Position numbers and translations under genes: made by a program. A DNA stretch of 64,000 nucleotides from positions 186,001-250,000 of the forward strand of contig CAMYLT010000001.1 in the NCBI GenBank assembly GCA_947259505.1, written 5' to 3'. The notes below the pieces were generated by a model. It had not been told where the DNA came from. It was given only the letters and a program-made list of their open reading frames with translations, and did not search any database. The number at the start of each line of letters is the position of its first letter. Within the stretch, counting starts at the first letter, position 1. Origin of the DNA: an uncultured Porticoccus sp. Lineage in GTDB: Bacteria; Pseudomonadota; Gammaproteobacteria; Pseudomonadales; Porticoccaceae. Of this stretch, positions 19,469 through 27,292 are shown piece after piece.

Positions 19469-20623
19469 TTGAGTGACAAGAAAATCCCCTTTAATCGGCC
19501 TTATATGACTGGTAAAGAGCTTTATTATATAGCCGAAGCAAAGTTTGCCAACATGCTCGCTGGAGATGGCATTTTTACTAAGCGCTGCCACCACTGGATT
19601 GAGGAGCATAGTGGTTGCAATAAGGCGCTACTAACACATTCTTGTACGGCAGCATTGGAAATGGCGGCTCTGTTGCTAGATATTAAGCCCGGCGATGAAA
19701 TCATAATGCCGTCATTTACTTTTGTTTCTACGGCCAATGCGTTTGTGCTGCGGGGTGGTGTTCCTGTGTTTGTTGATATTCGTGAAGATACGCTAAATTT
19801 AGATGAGAGGTTGATCGAGGCTGCTATTACACCTAAGACAAAGGCAATTGTCCCAGTTCATTATGCGGGTGTGTCCTGTGAAATGGATGCAATTTGCGAC
19901 ATTGCATATCGTCACAATTTATTAGTTGTTGAAGATGCTGCGCAAGGTGTTATGGCGCGTTATAAGGGGCACACATTGGGTAGTATTGGTGACCTGGGCA
20001 CATACAGCTTTCATGAGACGAAAAATATCATTTCAGGTGAAGGTGGCGCATTATTAGTTAATGCTTCTCACCTCGCATTACGTGCGGAAATCATCCGGGA
20101 AAAAGGTACTGACAGAAGTCGTTTCTTTCGGGGCGAAGTTGATAAATATACATGGCAGGAGCCCGGATCATCCTTTTTGCCAGGAGAGTTGATCGCAGCT
20201 TTTCTATGGGCCCAGCTTGAAGAGGCCGAGTCAATCACACAAAAGCGCCTTGTAATTTGGAATCATTATCACTCGGCGTTAGCTCCGTTAGAAGCGGCAG
20301 GTATGATTCGCCGTCCAATTGTACCAAATGAATGTCAGCATAATGGGCATATGTACTACGTTCTTTTGCCGAAAGGTGTTGATCGTGTGGCCGTGCTTGC
20401 AGCTATGAAAAAGCAAGGTATCTATGCAGTTTTTCATTATGTCCCGCTTCATTCGTCCCCTGCAGGTAAATGCTTTGGTCGAGTACATGGCCAGTTAAAG
20501 GTAACTGATGTCCAGTCTGAGCGGTTGATTCGATTACCACTTTGGATTGGTTTGGGTAAAGAGCAACAAGACAAAATTATAGCTACACTCAAAACTTCTA
20601 TTTCTTCTGTTCAAGATGGATAA
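19469..20623 (+). CDS. wecE: dTDP-4-amino-4,6-dideoxygalactose transaminase, WecE/RffA type
   Basis: A PLP-dependent DegT/DnrJ aminotransferase of about 385 residues that is close to E. coli WecE over its whole length as I recall that protein: GDGIFTKRCHHWIEE, EMAALLLDIKPGDE, the block around MPSFTFVSTANAFVLRG, and the PLP lysine in SFHETKN. WecE makes dTDP-4-amino-4,6-dideoxygalactose from the 4-keto sugar. TTG 19469 is preferred (TGAGG 8 bases before, protein begins near the family start) over GTG 19460. It ends the plus-strand operon at a terminator. The rest of the ECA pathway is not in this window, so the sugar is likely used for another glycan. Confidence 0.88.
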   Translation: MSDKKIPFNRPYMTGKELYYIAEAKFANMLAGDGIFTKRCHHWIEEHSGCNKALLTHSCTAALEMAALLLDIKPGDEIIMPSFTFVSTANAFVLRGGVPVFVDIREDTLNLDERLIEAAITPKTKAIVPVHYAGVSCEMDAICDIAYRHNLLVVEDAAQGVMARYKGHTLGSIGDLGTYSFHETKNIISGEGGALLVNASHLALRAEIIREKGTDRSRFFRGEVDKYTWQEPGSSFLPGELIAAFLWAQLEEAESITQKRLVIWNHYHSALAPLEAAGMIRRPIVPNECQHNGHMYYVLLPKGVDRVAVLAAMKKQGIYAVFHYVPLHSSPAGKCFGRVHGQLKVTDVQSERLIRLPLWIGLGKEQQDKIIATLKTSISSVQDG

Positions 20624-20719
20624 GTAGAGTCGACTATAAAATTGTATAGGCAATTAAGATCTTACAAGTTTGTTTTGGGTGTCGTTATTTGGTTTTGGCG
20701 GTGTCGAAAGAGCAACAAG

Positions 20720-20758
20720 CCTGCCATTCAGAACGAATTGAATGGCGGGATTTTTTTT
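20720..20758 (+). terminator. Rho-independent terminator after wecE
   Basis: CCTGCCATTC (20720-20729) pairs with GAATGGCGGG (20740-20749, one G-U pair), followed by A and eight T. It ends the plus-strand accessory operon and separates it from the convergent ACP operon. Confidence 0.88.
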
Positions 20759-20769
20759 GTAAAATCAAC

Positions 20770-21015
20770 TCAAACGGTTTGGTCTAACCTCATGTTCAGG
20801 TACATTACCAATTTTTGGACAGTGGTGAGTTCGTCAATATCTGCGTCTGGAATATCAATCTGATATTTTTCTTGCAGCACTAAAATAACATTAAACATGC
20901 CCAGAGAGTCTATTCCCTGATCAGTTAGTTCAATGTCGTCACGCAGATTTTCTGAATCTGCCACTATTTTTGTCTGCTTGATCGCATTGCAAACATCTTC
21001 GCGAGTTACTTTCAT
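20770..21015 (-). CDS. Acyl carrier protein (dedicated)
   Basis: An 81-aa acidic protein with the phosphopantetheine attachment motif GIDSLGMFN (Ser37) and the four-helix ACP pattern. It is not the housekeeping AcpP, whose gene normally sits with fabD-fabG-fabF. Its start overlaps the KAS III stop by 4 bases (ATGA), so the two are co-translated. It is the last gene of the five-gene minus-strand operon and should carry the acyl group that the LpxD-like enzyme transfers. Confidence 0.9.
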   Translation of the reverse strand: MKVTREDVCNAIKQTKIVADSENLRDDIELTDQGIDSLGMFNVILVLQEKYQIDIPDADIDELTTVQKLVMYLNMRLDQTV

Positions 21016-21941
21016 TTTTTCTCCCTACGTTTAATTACAGTGGTTGACCATGATAGTCCCAGGCCGAATCCGCACAATACCATATGTTTGTTTTTAGGTT
21101 GATCCATCAATTGAGATAGCATTAATGGAATGGATGAAGACACAGTGTTGCCATATTCGCTCGCCATAAAGGGAACTTTCTGGGGATCTGAAGGCAGACG
21201 ATCTGTAATCGTGTCGACTATATATCGACTACCTTGGTGTAATACGAAACAGTCAATCATATCCATTGACAGGTTGTTCTTAACAATTGTTTCTCGAATG
21301 TTTTCAGGAATTATGGTCGCGGCAAAGTTGAAAACAGCTCGGCCATTCATAAAAAGAACACTATTGTTGCAGGATAGTTCGTCAGCTCCTGACCCTTGGG
21401 TTCCGAATGTAAAGCTGCCCAATTCATAAAGTGGGTTTTCAGTTAATAATGTTGCGGTTGCGGCATCACCAAATATGAGTGCTGTGGATTTGTCTTTTGG
21501 GTCCACTATTCGTGAATAGGGGTCTGCTGTAACTAACACTCCATGCCGCATGTTATTAGCGCGCATGAATGACGAAATGACGGACAGTCCATAGACAAAA
21601 CCAGAACATCCCAGCCCCAAGTCAAAACATGCGCAGCTCGGTGACAGGCCCATACGTCCGTGAATCTCAGCAGAAATATGAGGAATTTTGCGATCAGGAT
21701 TCTGTCCTACCACAATAAGTACGTCAATGAGATCGGGATTTATGGAGTTTTTATGTAGTAGCGTTTCTACTGCCTGAGCGGCTATGTCTAGCGTGGTCTG
21801 GTCATCGGCTAGTCTTGCAAGTTGGAGAAAACCAATTCTGTCCTTGACTTGTTCTGGCGTGGATCCTAATGACTCAGCTCGTTGCGAGTTATCTATACGA
21901 TTCTCCGGTATATAGGTTGCGATGCTGGTTATACCGATCAT
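21012..21941 (-). CDS. 3-oxoacyl-ACP synthase III-like (KAS III/FabH family)
   Basis: The 309-aa thiolase-fold protein keeps the KAS III triad: Cys112 in LGLGCSGFVYGL, His235 in VLHQGSRY, and Asn265 in YGNTVSSSIP. KAS III enzymes condense acyl-CoA with malonyl-ACP. Here the partner is probably the ACP encoded next to it. It overlaps both neighbours by 4 bases. Similar KAS III/ACP pairs are known from flagellin and O-antigen sugar-modification loci in Pseudomonas, where they supply unusual hydroxyacyl groups. The specific product is not deducible. Confidence 0.88.
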   Translation of the reverse strand: MIGITSIATYIPENRIDNSQRAESLGSTPEQVKDRIGFLQLARLADDQTTLDIAAQAVETLLHKNSINPDLIDVLIVVGQNPDRKIPHISAEIHGRMGLSPSCACFDLGLGCSGFVYGLSVISSFMRANNMRHGVLVTADPYSRIVDPKDKSTALIFGDAATATLLTENPLYELGSFTFGTQGSGADELSCNNSVLFMNGRAVFNFAATIIPENIRETIVKNNLSMDMIDCFVLHQGSRYIVDTITDRLPSDPQKVPFMASEYGNTVSSSIPLMLSQLMDQPKNKHMVLCGFGLGLSWSTTVIKRREKK

Positions 21942-22561
21942 AAAGTGGCCTTTGCGCTAAAATAAATGTTCCCCAATATAGCCCCATTCAAGCATACCTC
22001 TGACTTGGTTAAGCGAGAACCAAGAGCTTGCTTTATGGATATGGTGACCCCGCTTAGGCTTGCAGGGAGTGGCCACTTTGGGCTATCCCAGCGGCAGAAA
22101 ACCCAACTGCTATCTACCGGTTTTTCAAGGGTCTGGATATGCAGGGCTTTATTCATCGCAACTAGGATCTCTATTGCCGAATAAGTAGATATGTCTGACA
22201 GCAATAAAACTTTTTTCTCAGCAAAGTTGATTTCACAGAGGCCAACAATTTCCGCTTCGTTGTAGGGCGACCGTTTGTTCGGTTGTCCTGAAGTGGAGCA
22301 GATACGCCCCAATATAAGTTGGCCATTTATCACGAGTCGTGTAATAGCGATATCGTCTTTGATTGGGCTGTGACAGCTTTTTAGGTCGTAAAGTTCAAGA
22401 AGAAGGTTTGTGTTGGTCATTTTGTGAATCATGAATTCCAACATGGATACCTCACCTTGAAAAACACGGTTCAATATTCGTGTGGATTCATCAAGCATAC
22501 TTGTTCCGTGTATGTAAGTACGATCACCCTTGAATGTGAGATTGAGGGGATATTGCTCCAT
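21938..22561 (-). CDS. Unrecognised protein in the ACP/KAS III operon
   Basis: I do not recognise this 207-aa protein. It has no signal peptide or membrane helix. It opens with NLTFKGDRTYIHGTSML, has a central region with LVINGQLILGRIC, and ends with VCLNGAILGNIYFSAKA. The alternation of beta-like segments with a glycine- and serine-rich middle would suit a hotdog-type dehydratase/thioesterase or an acyl-binding fold, but this is speculation. It is certainly expressed with its neighbours: its start overlaps the upstream stop by 1 base and its stop overlaps the KAS III start by 4. A role in making or modifying the acyl chain is the likeliest reading. Confidence 0.7.
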   Translation of the reverse strand: MEQYPLNLTFKGDRTYIHGTSMLDESTRILNRVFQGEVSMLEFMIHKMTNTNLLLELYDLKSCHSPIKDDIAITRLVINGQLILGRICSTSGQPNKRSPYNEAEIVGLCEINFAEKKVLLLSDISTYSAIEILVAMNKALHIQTLEKPVDSSWVFCRWDSPKWPLPASLSGVTISIKQALGSRLTKSEVCLNGAILGNIYFSAKATL

Positions 22562-23475
22562 TACTCTGCACTCTTTAAATAGCGGGCCATATTTTTTCGA
22601 TGACTGACAGCAAAATTACCAGAAACAATTTGGCCGACGTCAATATTGCTCACCACAACGGAACCCATTTTAATTTGTGCTTGATCACCAATGGTAAGAC
22701 CTTGTGCTACAGATGAAGAAGTGCCAACCCATACGTTTTTACCCATTTTTACTCGGCCAGCAATGACAGAATTTCCAGAGATAATTGATTCGTTCCCGAT
22801 TGAAACACCGTGGCCAATACTTGTCATGATCCCAATTTGGCAATGTTGGCCAATGTGGGTAAAGCTGGGAAACAAGGACTTCGCTATTATTGCTCCTGCT
22901 AGTATTTGGCTGCCTTCGCCTATTTCCACGCCCCCCGCGTGCTTCACGCGCACCAAGCTTCCATCCTCGTTGCGCAGGCTGATAAGCCCCTCAGCACCGA
23001 TGATTGCATGCGGGCCAATATCTACATCACTCTCAATATGCGAAAAATCCTCGATGACAGCATAAGCTCCAACTTTTACATTATTGCCCAGCCAAGCCAT
23101 TTTAGAAATGGTGGCCGTGGGATGAATGTCACAATTTGACCCGATACCAAACTCCATGTTTGAGATGTTAGAACCGGCTTCATATAGCTTTATATATAAC
23201 TGAAAAAATAGTCTCCTTGGGTTCTTGTCTAGAATGACCGCAATGGGAGATGTGCCTGTTTCATTGACTAGCGTTGGGGGGCATATAACAGCGGAGACAT
23301 TTTCGTTTGTCAGGGCTCGTTTTAAATAGTGTAGATTCTGACAATAAACCAATGAGCCTGGATAGGTCGTATCTACTTCATGAAGGATATCAAATGTACC
23401 ATCTCGAAAAATGGCGTCCCGCCCAAAATAATTGTTGATGCTAAAAAGGTAAGCGAGCTGGGTTCCTTTTAACAT
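22561..23475 (-). CDS. LpxD-like left-handed beta-helix acyltransferase
   Basis: The 304-aa protein has an N-terminal domain of about 100 residues (uridine-binding-like, as in LpxD: SAVICPPTLV) followed by many hexapeptide repeats (for example VKVGAYAVIEDFSHIESDV, then VEIGEGSQILAGAIIAKS) forming a left-handed beta-helix, and HIGQHCQIGIMTSIGHGV with conserved His. LpxD uses acyl-ACP to N-acylate a UDP-glucosamine derivative. This gene lies away from the usual lpxD-fabZ-lpxA locus and next to an ACP and KAS III, so it more likely N-acylates a different amino sugar, such as the WecE product. This substrate is inference. Confidence 0.82.
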   Translation of the reverse strand: MLKGTQLAYLFSINNYFGRDAIFRDGTFDILHEVDTTYPGSLVYCQNLHYLKRALTNENVSAVICPPTLVNETGTSPIAVILDKNPRRLFFQLYIKLYEAGSNISNMEFGIGSNCDIHPTATISKMAWLGNNVKVGAYAVIEDFSHIESDVDIGPHAIIGAEGLISLRNEDGSLVRVKHAGGVEIGEGSQILAGAIIAKSLFPSFTHIGQHCQIGIMTSIGHGVSIGNESIISGNSVIAGRVKMGKNVWVGTSSSVAQGLTIGDQAQIKMGSVVVSNIDVGQIVSGNFAVSHRKNMARYLKSAE

Positions 23476-24425
23476 TACATCCGCTCATCGAAAACTGAAA
23501 ATTGCTGGATATTGCTGGCTTCCTCAACGAGACGCCCCAGATACTCTCCCAGTATCCCAAGAGCTAGCAGGATGTTTCCTGAGAGAAAAGAAACCAGCAC
23601 GGCCAAAGATGCCCAGCCTGGCATTGAAGAATCAACAAAAAACACTCTGACTATAATCCAGATGGCATAGGCCATGCTGAATAGGCTAATGGTGATGCCC
23701 CATCCGATCATTAATCGTAGAGGAAGATATGAGTGATTTATGATCAGATAAGAAAGCGTTTTGATCAACTTCGGTAGGGAGTAAGAAGTGGGTTTTCCAT
23801 CGTTGCGAGATGTGTGTCTTATCGCTACGTTATTAATCAAGGAGTGAGGGACTGATTTGAATAGCATGGCTGCAATGTGAGGATGTGCGCCCTTATAAGA
23901 AACTAGCTTCTTTGCAACATCAAGTGTCATTGCCCGGTAGCTAGAAAGTCCAATCGATTTAGGCTTGCCAATGATGTGGCCTGCTAGATAATGATTGACG
24001 CGAGAGCCAAAGTTGCGCCACCAGTAATGTTGCTTTCGGGCTTTGCTAATCTTGCCAATTACCACTTGACTACCGTGGTTGAGCTTATCAATAAAGAGTG
24101 GAATATCTTCGGGGTAACATTGTAGGTCATCATCAAGCGTGAGTACATAATCCTTGCTGGCATACCCTAAACCGCAGAGGGTGGCATGTTGTTGGCCGTG
24201 GTTGTGGGATAGGCGTATGCACTTAATTCTGGGGTCTTGGGCGCGGAGCTTACAGGAAACCTCCCAGGAGCTGTCTGTACTGGCATCATCAACAAGGATG
24301 ATTTCCCAATCGTCAGCCACTGTATTTAGTTGTTTAGAGCATCTCTCATAGAAACTAGGAAGGCTATCTGCGCTCTGATAAACAGGCACTACTACTGTTA
24401 GGCTAGGCGATGTCGTGGTGTTCAA
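23475..24425 (-). CDS. GT2 family glycosyltransferase, ArnC/GtrB-like (polyprenyl-phosphate sugar synthase)
   Basis: The 316-aa protein has a GT-A domain with VVVPVYQSADSLPSF, LVDDASTDSSW and the DXD region LTLDDDLQCYPEDIP (residues 98-100), then two C-terminal membrane helices (about residues 237-262 and 270-292), the layout of ArnC, GtrB and DPM1. Such enzymes load a nucleotide sugar on undecaprenyl phosphate at the cytoplasmic face. The start is TTG at 24425, with no ATG in range and only a weak GGAA before it. It is the first gene of the five-gene operon, and its stop overlaps the next start. Confidence 0.88.
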   Translation of the reverse strand: MNTTTSPSLTVVVPVYQSADSLPSFYERCSKQLNTVADDWEIILVDDASTDSSWEVSCKLRAQDPRIKCIRLSHNHGQQHATLCGLGYASKDYVLTLDDDLQCYPEDIPLFIDKLNHGSQVVIGKISKARKQHYWWRNFGSRVNHYLAGHIIGKPKSIGLSSYRAMTLDVAKKLVSYKGAHPHIAAMLFKSVPHSLINNVAIRHTSRNDGKPTSYSLPKLIKTLSYLIINHSYLPLRLMIGWGITISLFSMAYAIWIIVRVFFVDSSMPGWASLAVLVSFLSGNILLALGILGEYLGRLVEEASNIQQFSVFDERM

Positions 24426-24956
24426 AAAAATTATTCCTATAAATAAAGTAGTCAGGCTTTTTTTTCTGAGCCTGATATATCCGGATCCAAGAGAAGGCTG
24501 TTACGTGTTGCCGCACCTCATAATTGGGGGAGATGAAAACAGTTTTATCTGTGTCAGGTCATTCTTATACAATAAAGGCTATCTTCTTGTTCTGATTGTC
24601 TAGGTGATCCATGAAGTAAAAGCGGAATATGCTTCTCCCGAAAGTTACAGGTCTGGGTAGATTTCGTCCAGCTTTTCTAATAGGTGCTTCGTTCAGCTCG
24701 TATAGGACTGGGATTATCTTAATGCGGTGGCAAGGTGCATGGTTCTATGAGTTCATTGTTATGAAGTTGGTTGTTCGTATTGCCATAATGTCCCCTTGAC
24801 TGTTAACCATGTTATTGTCTTTCGACTAAAAATGTGAATGTGATGTGTGTAGTCTAAGCATGTCCCCTGCGGTAACGTCTGGGCCGGAGCAAAAAACCAC
24901 TTCGGTATGGTTTGAAAGTGGTGTTGATAACGATCAGTTGAGTCTCTCTTTCGTCT
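24426..24956. other. 531-base non-coding stretch between divergent operons
   Basis: It separates the minus-strand GT2 operon from the plus-strand phospholipid genes, so promoters for both should lie here. I see a stem-loop TCAGGCT/AGCCTGA (24452-24475) in the GT2 leader and a 34-codon open frame, ATG 24860 to TAA 24964, that overlaps the next gene by 8 bases. No tRNA or transposon end is visible. The composition is AT-rich at the left and returns to normal at the right, marking the edge of the accessory segment. Confidence 0.5.
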
Positions 24957-25706
24957 ATGAGTAATGAGTCTTTAAGTGTTTTTCTTGTCTTTGGCGCGGT
25001 GTTGTTGCTGGGTCTTGTCTATGCCCTGATGGGGTTTGTGACGGGTGCTTACCGTCACTATGAGCGTGTCGAGCGGCAGGGGGACAGCCTGTTGCTGGGC
25101 AAGGCGGTGATGAATTTTGCGGTGTGGGGGGTTGAGCCTTTTGCCCGCTGGCTGTGTCGGCGCTCGGTAACACCTAACCAGATTACCCTGAGCTCTATCA
25201 TTTTTGGTCTGTTGGCTGCGGCCTGTATCGCAACCGGTCATTTTGGTTATGCGTTTTCAATGGCGCTGTTGTCCGGTGTGACAGATATGCTGGATGGCAT
25301 GCTGGCTCGTTTTATCGGCAAGACCGACAGGTCCGGAGTGGTGCTGGACTCCACCGTTGACCGTTATGTGGATTTCTTCCTGTTGGCAGGTTGTGCTATC
25401 TACTTCCGTGGCGATGTTTTAACCCTGGGCGTCTGTTTGATGGCGATTCTGGGCTCTTTTATGATCAGCTACTCAACGGCCAAGGCCGAGGCGATGGCTG
25501 TTGAGGTGCCGCGCGGTGCCATGAAGCGCACCGAACGCTATGTTTATCTATTACTCGGTTTGGCTGCCAGCGGTATATGGCCTGCGTTGTGGTGGCTGAA
25601 CCAGCCCCCCATCTGGCTGGTGCTTTGGTTATTGGCGGTGTTGACTAATTGGTCTGCGTTCACAAGGTTTCGAGCGTTGTACCTATCAGCCAAGGGCGAT
25701 AGGTAA
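24957..25706 (+). CDS. CDP-alcohol phosphatidyltransferase family protein
   Basis: The 249-aa integral membrane protein has an N-terminal helix (about residues 5-28) and the complete family signature: Asp110, Asp113-Gly114, Ala117-Arg118, Gly127, Asp131 and Asp135, with exact DxxDGxxARx8Gx3Dx3D spacing. These enzymes join a CDP-linked lipid and an alcohol phosphate or free alcohol. The neighbour two genes on is a myo-inositol-phosphate synthase, which suggests that the alcohol is inositol phosphate, giving phosphatidylinositol phosphate. The stop overlaps the next start by one base. Confidence 0.88.
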   Translation: MSNESLSVFLVFGAVLLLGLVYALMGFVTGAYRHYERVERQGDSLLLGKAVMNFAVWGVEPFARWLCRRSVTPNQITLSSIIFGLLAAACIATGHFGYAFSMALLSGVTDMLDGMLARFIGKTDRSGVVLDSTVDRYVDFFLLAGCAIYFRGDVLTLGVCLMAILGSFMISYSTAKAEAMAVEVPRGAMKRTERYVYLLLGLAASGIWPALWWLNQPPIWLVLWLLAVLTNWSAFTRFRALYLSAKGDR

Positions 25707-26095
25707 TGTTTTATCGTGCACAGACATCGGCTGTTCTGGCCACTGCCACTGACTTCCTGATTATGGTATTTTGCTACCAGATTCTCGCTCTTCCACTGGG
25801 GTTTGCCGTAGCTTGTGGGCCGGTAGTCGGCGGGATCGTTAATTTCTCCCTCAACCGTTATTGGAGCTTCAGAGCTTCCCACGATAGGTTAGCTTGGCAG
25901 CTTGTCAGTTATATGACAGTTTGCCTGGTGTCCGCTGTGGCAAACTCGGTGGGAGTGTTGCTGTTAGTAGCGCACACGACACTGTCCTATTTTCCTGCCA
26001 GGGTGGTGGTTGCGCTTTTGATTGCCCTGGCGATCAATTACCCATTGCATAGATTCGTGGTGTTTGCAGTCAAGGGCTCAGTGCTTGAGAAATAG
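25706..26095 (+). CDS. GtrA-family membrane protein
   Basis: A 129-aa protein with four predicted membrane helices and the GtrA-type patterns GGIVNFSLNRYWSF in the middle and NYPLHRFVVF at the end. GtrA proteins are thought to flip undecaprenyl-phosphate sugars. It is translationally coupled to the CDP-alcohol gene (TAATG overlap). It could serve the inositol-lipid locus or be the flippase for the GT2 and GT-C enzymes encoded in the neighbouring island. Context alone cannot decide. Confidence 0.85.
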   Translation: MFYRAQTSAVLATATDFLIMVFCYQILALPLGFAVACGPVVGGIVNFSLNRYWSFRASHDRLAWQLVSYMTVCLVSAVANSVGVLLLVAHTTLSYFPARVVVALLIALAINYPLHRFVVFAVKGSVLEK

Positions 26096-26150
26096 CCTTT
26101 AGGGCCATGCCAGCCGTTTTGTGTATTGTTTGGAATTTTGAGGAGTCGCT

Positions 26151-27245
26151 GTGGAACGAAAGAAAATAAGAATCGCTGTGGTGGGTGTGGGCAACTGTGC
26201 CAGTTCCCTGATTCAGGGTATTCACTATTACCGCCCACGTGGTGCTGAAGAGTGCATTGGCTTACTTAATTACGAGGTTGGCGGCTACCGTCCCGGCGAC
26301 ATTGAGGTGGTGGCGGCATTTGACATAGATAAAAGAAAGGTAGGGCACGACGTCAATGAAGCGATTTTTGCTTTGCCCAACTGCACACAGGTATTTTGTG
26401 CGGATCTTCCTGTTAGTGGCGTAAAAGTATCCATGGGCAAAATTCTCGACGGTTACTCTGAGCATATGGCCCAGTTTGCTGATGACCGTACCTTCCTGCC
26501 ATCCTCCGATGCAGAACCTACCCAGGCAGAAGTGGTTGAGCAGCTCAAGCACGCCGGTGTCGATGTATTGATGAACTACCTGCCGGTGGGTTCGCAGAAG
26601 GCGAGTGAATTTTACGCGGAGTGTGCACTGGAGGCAGGTTGTGCCTTTGTTAACAACATTCCGGTATTTATCGCCAGCAACCCGGAGTGGGCTGAGCGCT
26701 TTAAAATGCGCAATATCCCGATCATCGGTGACGATATCAAAGCCCAGCTGGGTGCGACCATTGTTCACCGCACCCTGGGCAATCTGTTCAAAATGCGTGG
26801 TGTGAAACTGGAACGGACCTATCAGTTGAATACCGGGGGCAACACAGATTTCCTGAACATGCTGAATCGGGAACGTTTGTCGTCGAAGAAGAAGTCCAAA
26901 ACAGAAGCCGTTCAAAGTGCCATTCCACAACGTCTGGATGATGTGAATATCCACGTTGGTCCCAGCGACTATGTGCCCTGGCAGAACGACAACAAGGTTT
27001 GCTTTATCCGGATGGAAGGTAAGTTGTTTGGCGATGTGGCGATGAATCTTGAGATGCGCCTGTCCGTGGAGGATTCGCCAAACTCGGCGGGCGTGGCCAT
27101 TGATACCATTCGCTGTGCCAAAGTGGCACTGGATCGTGAAATGGGTGGAATCGTTGAGGTTCCCTCGGCGTTTTTCTGCAAGCATCCACCCAAGCAAATT
27201 CCCGACGATGATTCCTATGCCATTCTGATGGAAGAATGGGTTTAG
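26151..27245 (+). CDS. ino1: Myo-inositol-1-phosphate synthase
   Basis: The 364-aa enzyme begins with a Rossmann NAD site VVGVGNCASSLIQG and carries PVGSQKASEFYAECAL, the QLNTGGNTDFLNM motif and the C-terminal VEDSPNSAGVAID block of the actinobacterial/archaeal short type of inositol-phosphate synthase. It converts glucose-6-phosphate to inositol-1-phosphate. The start is GTG with AGGAG 5 bases before. It lies 55 bases after the GtrA gene, in the same direction as the CDP-alcohol transferase. Inositol synthesis is uncommon in gammaproteobacteria, so the pair is notable. Confidence 0.93.
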   Translation: MERKKIRIAVVGVGNCASSLIQGIHYYRPRGAEECIGLLNYEVGGYRPGDIEVVAAFDIDKRKVGHDVNEAIFALPNCTQVFCADLPVSGVKVSMGKILDGYSEHMAQFADDRTFLPSSDAEPTQAEVVEQLKHAGVDVLMNYLPVGSQKASEFYAECALEAGCAFVNNIPVFIASNPEWAERFKMRNIPIIGDDIKAQLGATIVHRTLGNLFKMRGVKLERTYQLNTGGNTDFLNMLNRERLSSKKKSKTEAVQSAIPQRLDDVNIHVGPSDYVPWQNDNKVCFIRMEGKLFGDVAMNLEMRLSVEDSPNSAGVAIDTIRCAKVALDREMGGIVEVPSAFFCKHPPKQIPDDDSYAILMEEWV

Positions 27246-27262
27246 GATTGTTGCCCTCCTAT

Positions 27263-27292
27263 CTAGCGGGGCACGAGTTAGTGCTCCGCTAG
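27263..27292. terminator. Stem-loop between convergent ino1 and nadC
   Basis: CTAGCGGGGCAC (27263-27274) pairs with GTGCTCCGCTAG (27281-27292) with one G-U. It overlaps the last codons of nadC and lacks a clear T tract, so it may slow both converging transcripts. Confidence 0.5.

Noticed and set aside
20642-20863. 73-codon plus-strand frame after wecE
   Set aside because: It runs through the wecE terminator and into antisense of the ACP gene.
24415-24603. 62-codon plus-strand frame upstream of the GT2 gene
   Set aside because: Overlaps the GT2 start, has no ribosome site and no recognisable feature.
24426-24956. tRNA gene as island attachment site (a tRNA-Thr lies near pilA in P. aeruginosa)
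   Set aside because: No cloverleaf, GTTCGAATCC-like T arm or CCA end was found by eye in this gap or the pilA-nadC interval.
26262-27197. 311-codon minus-strand frame opposite ino1
   Set aside because: Shadow of the inositol-phosphate synthase. No motif and no ribosome site.
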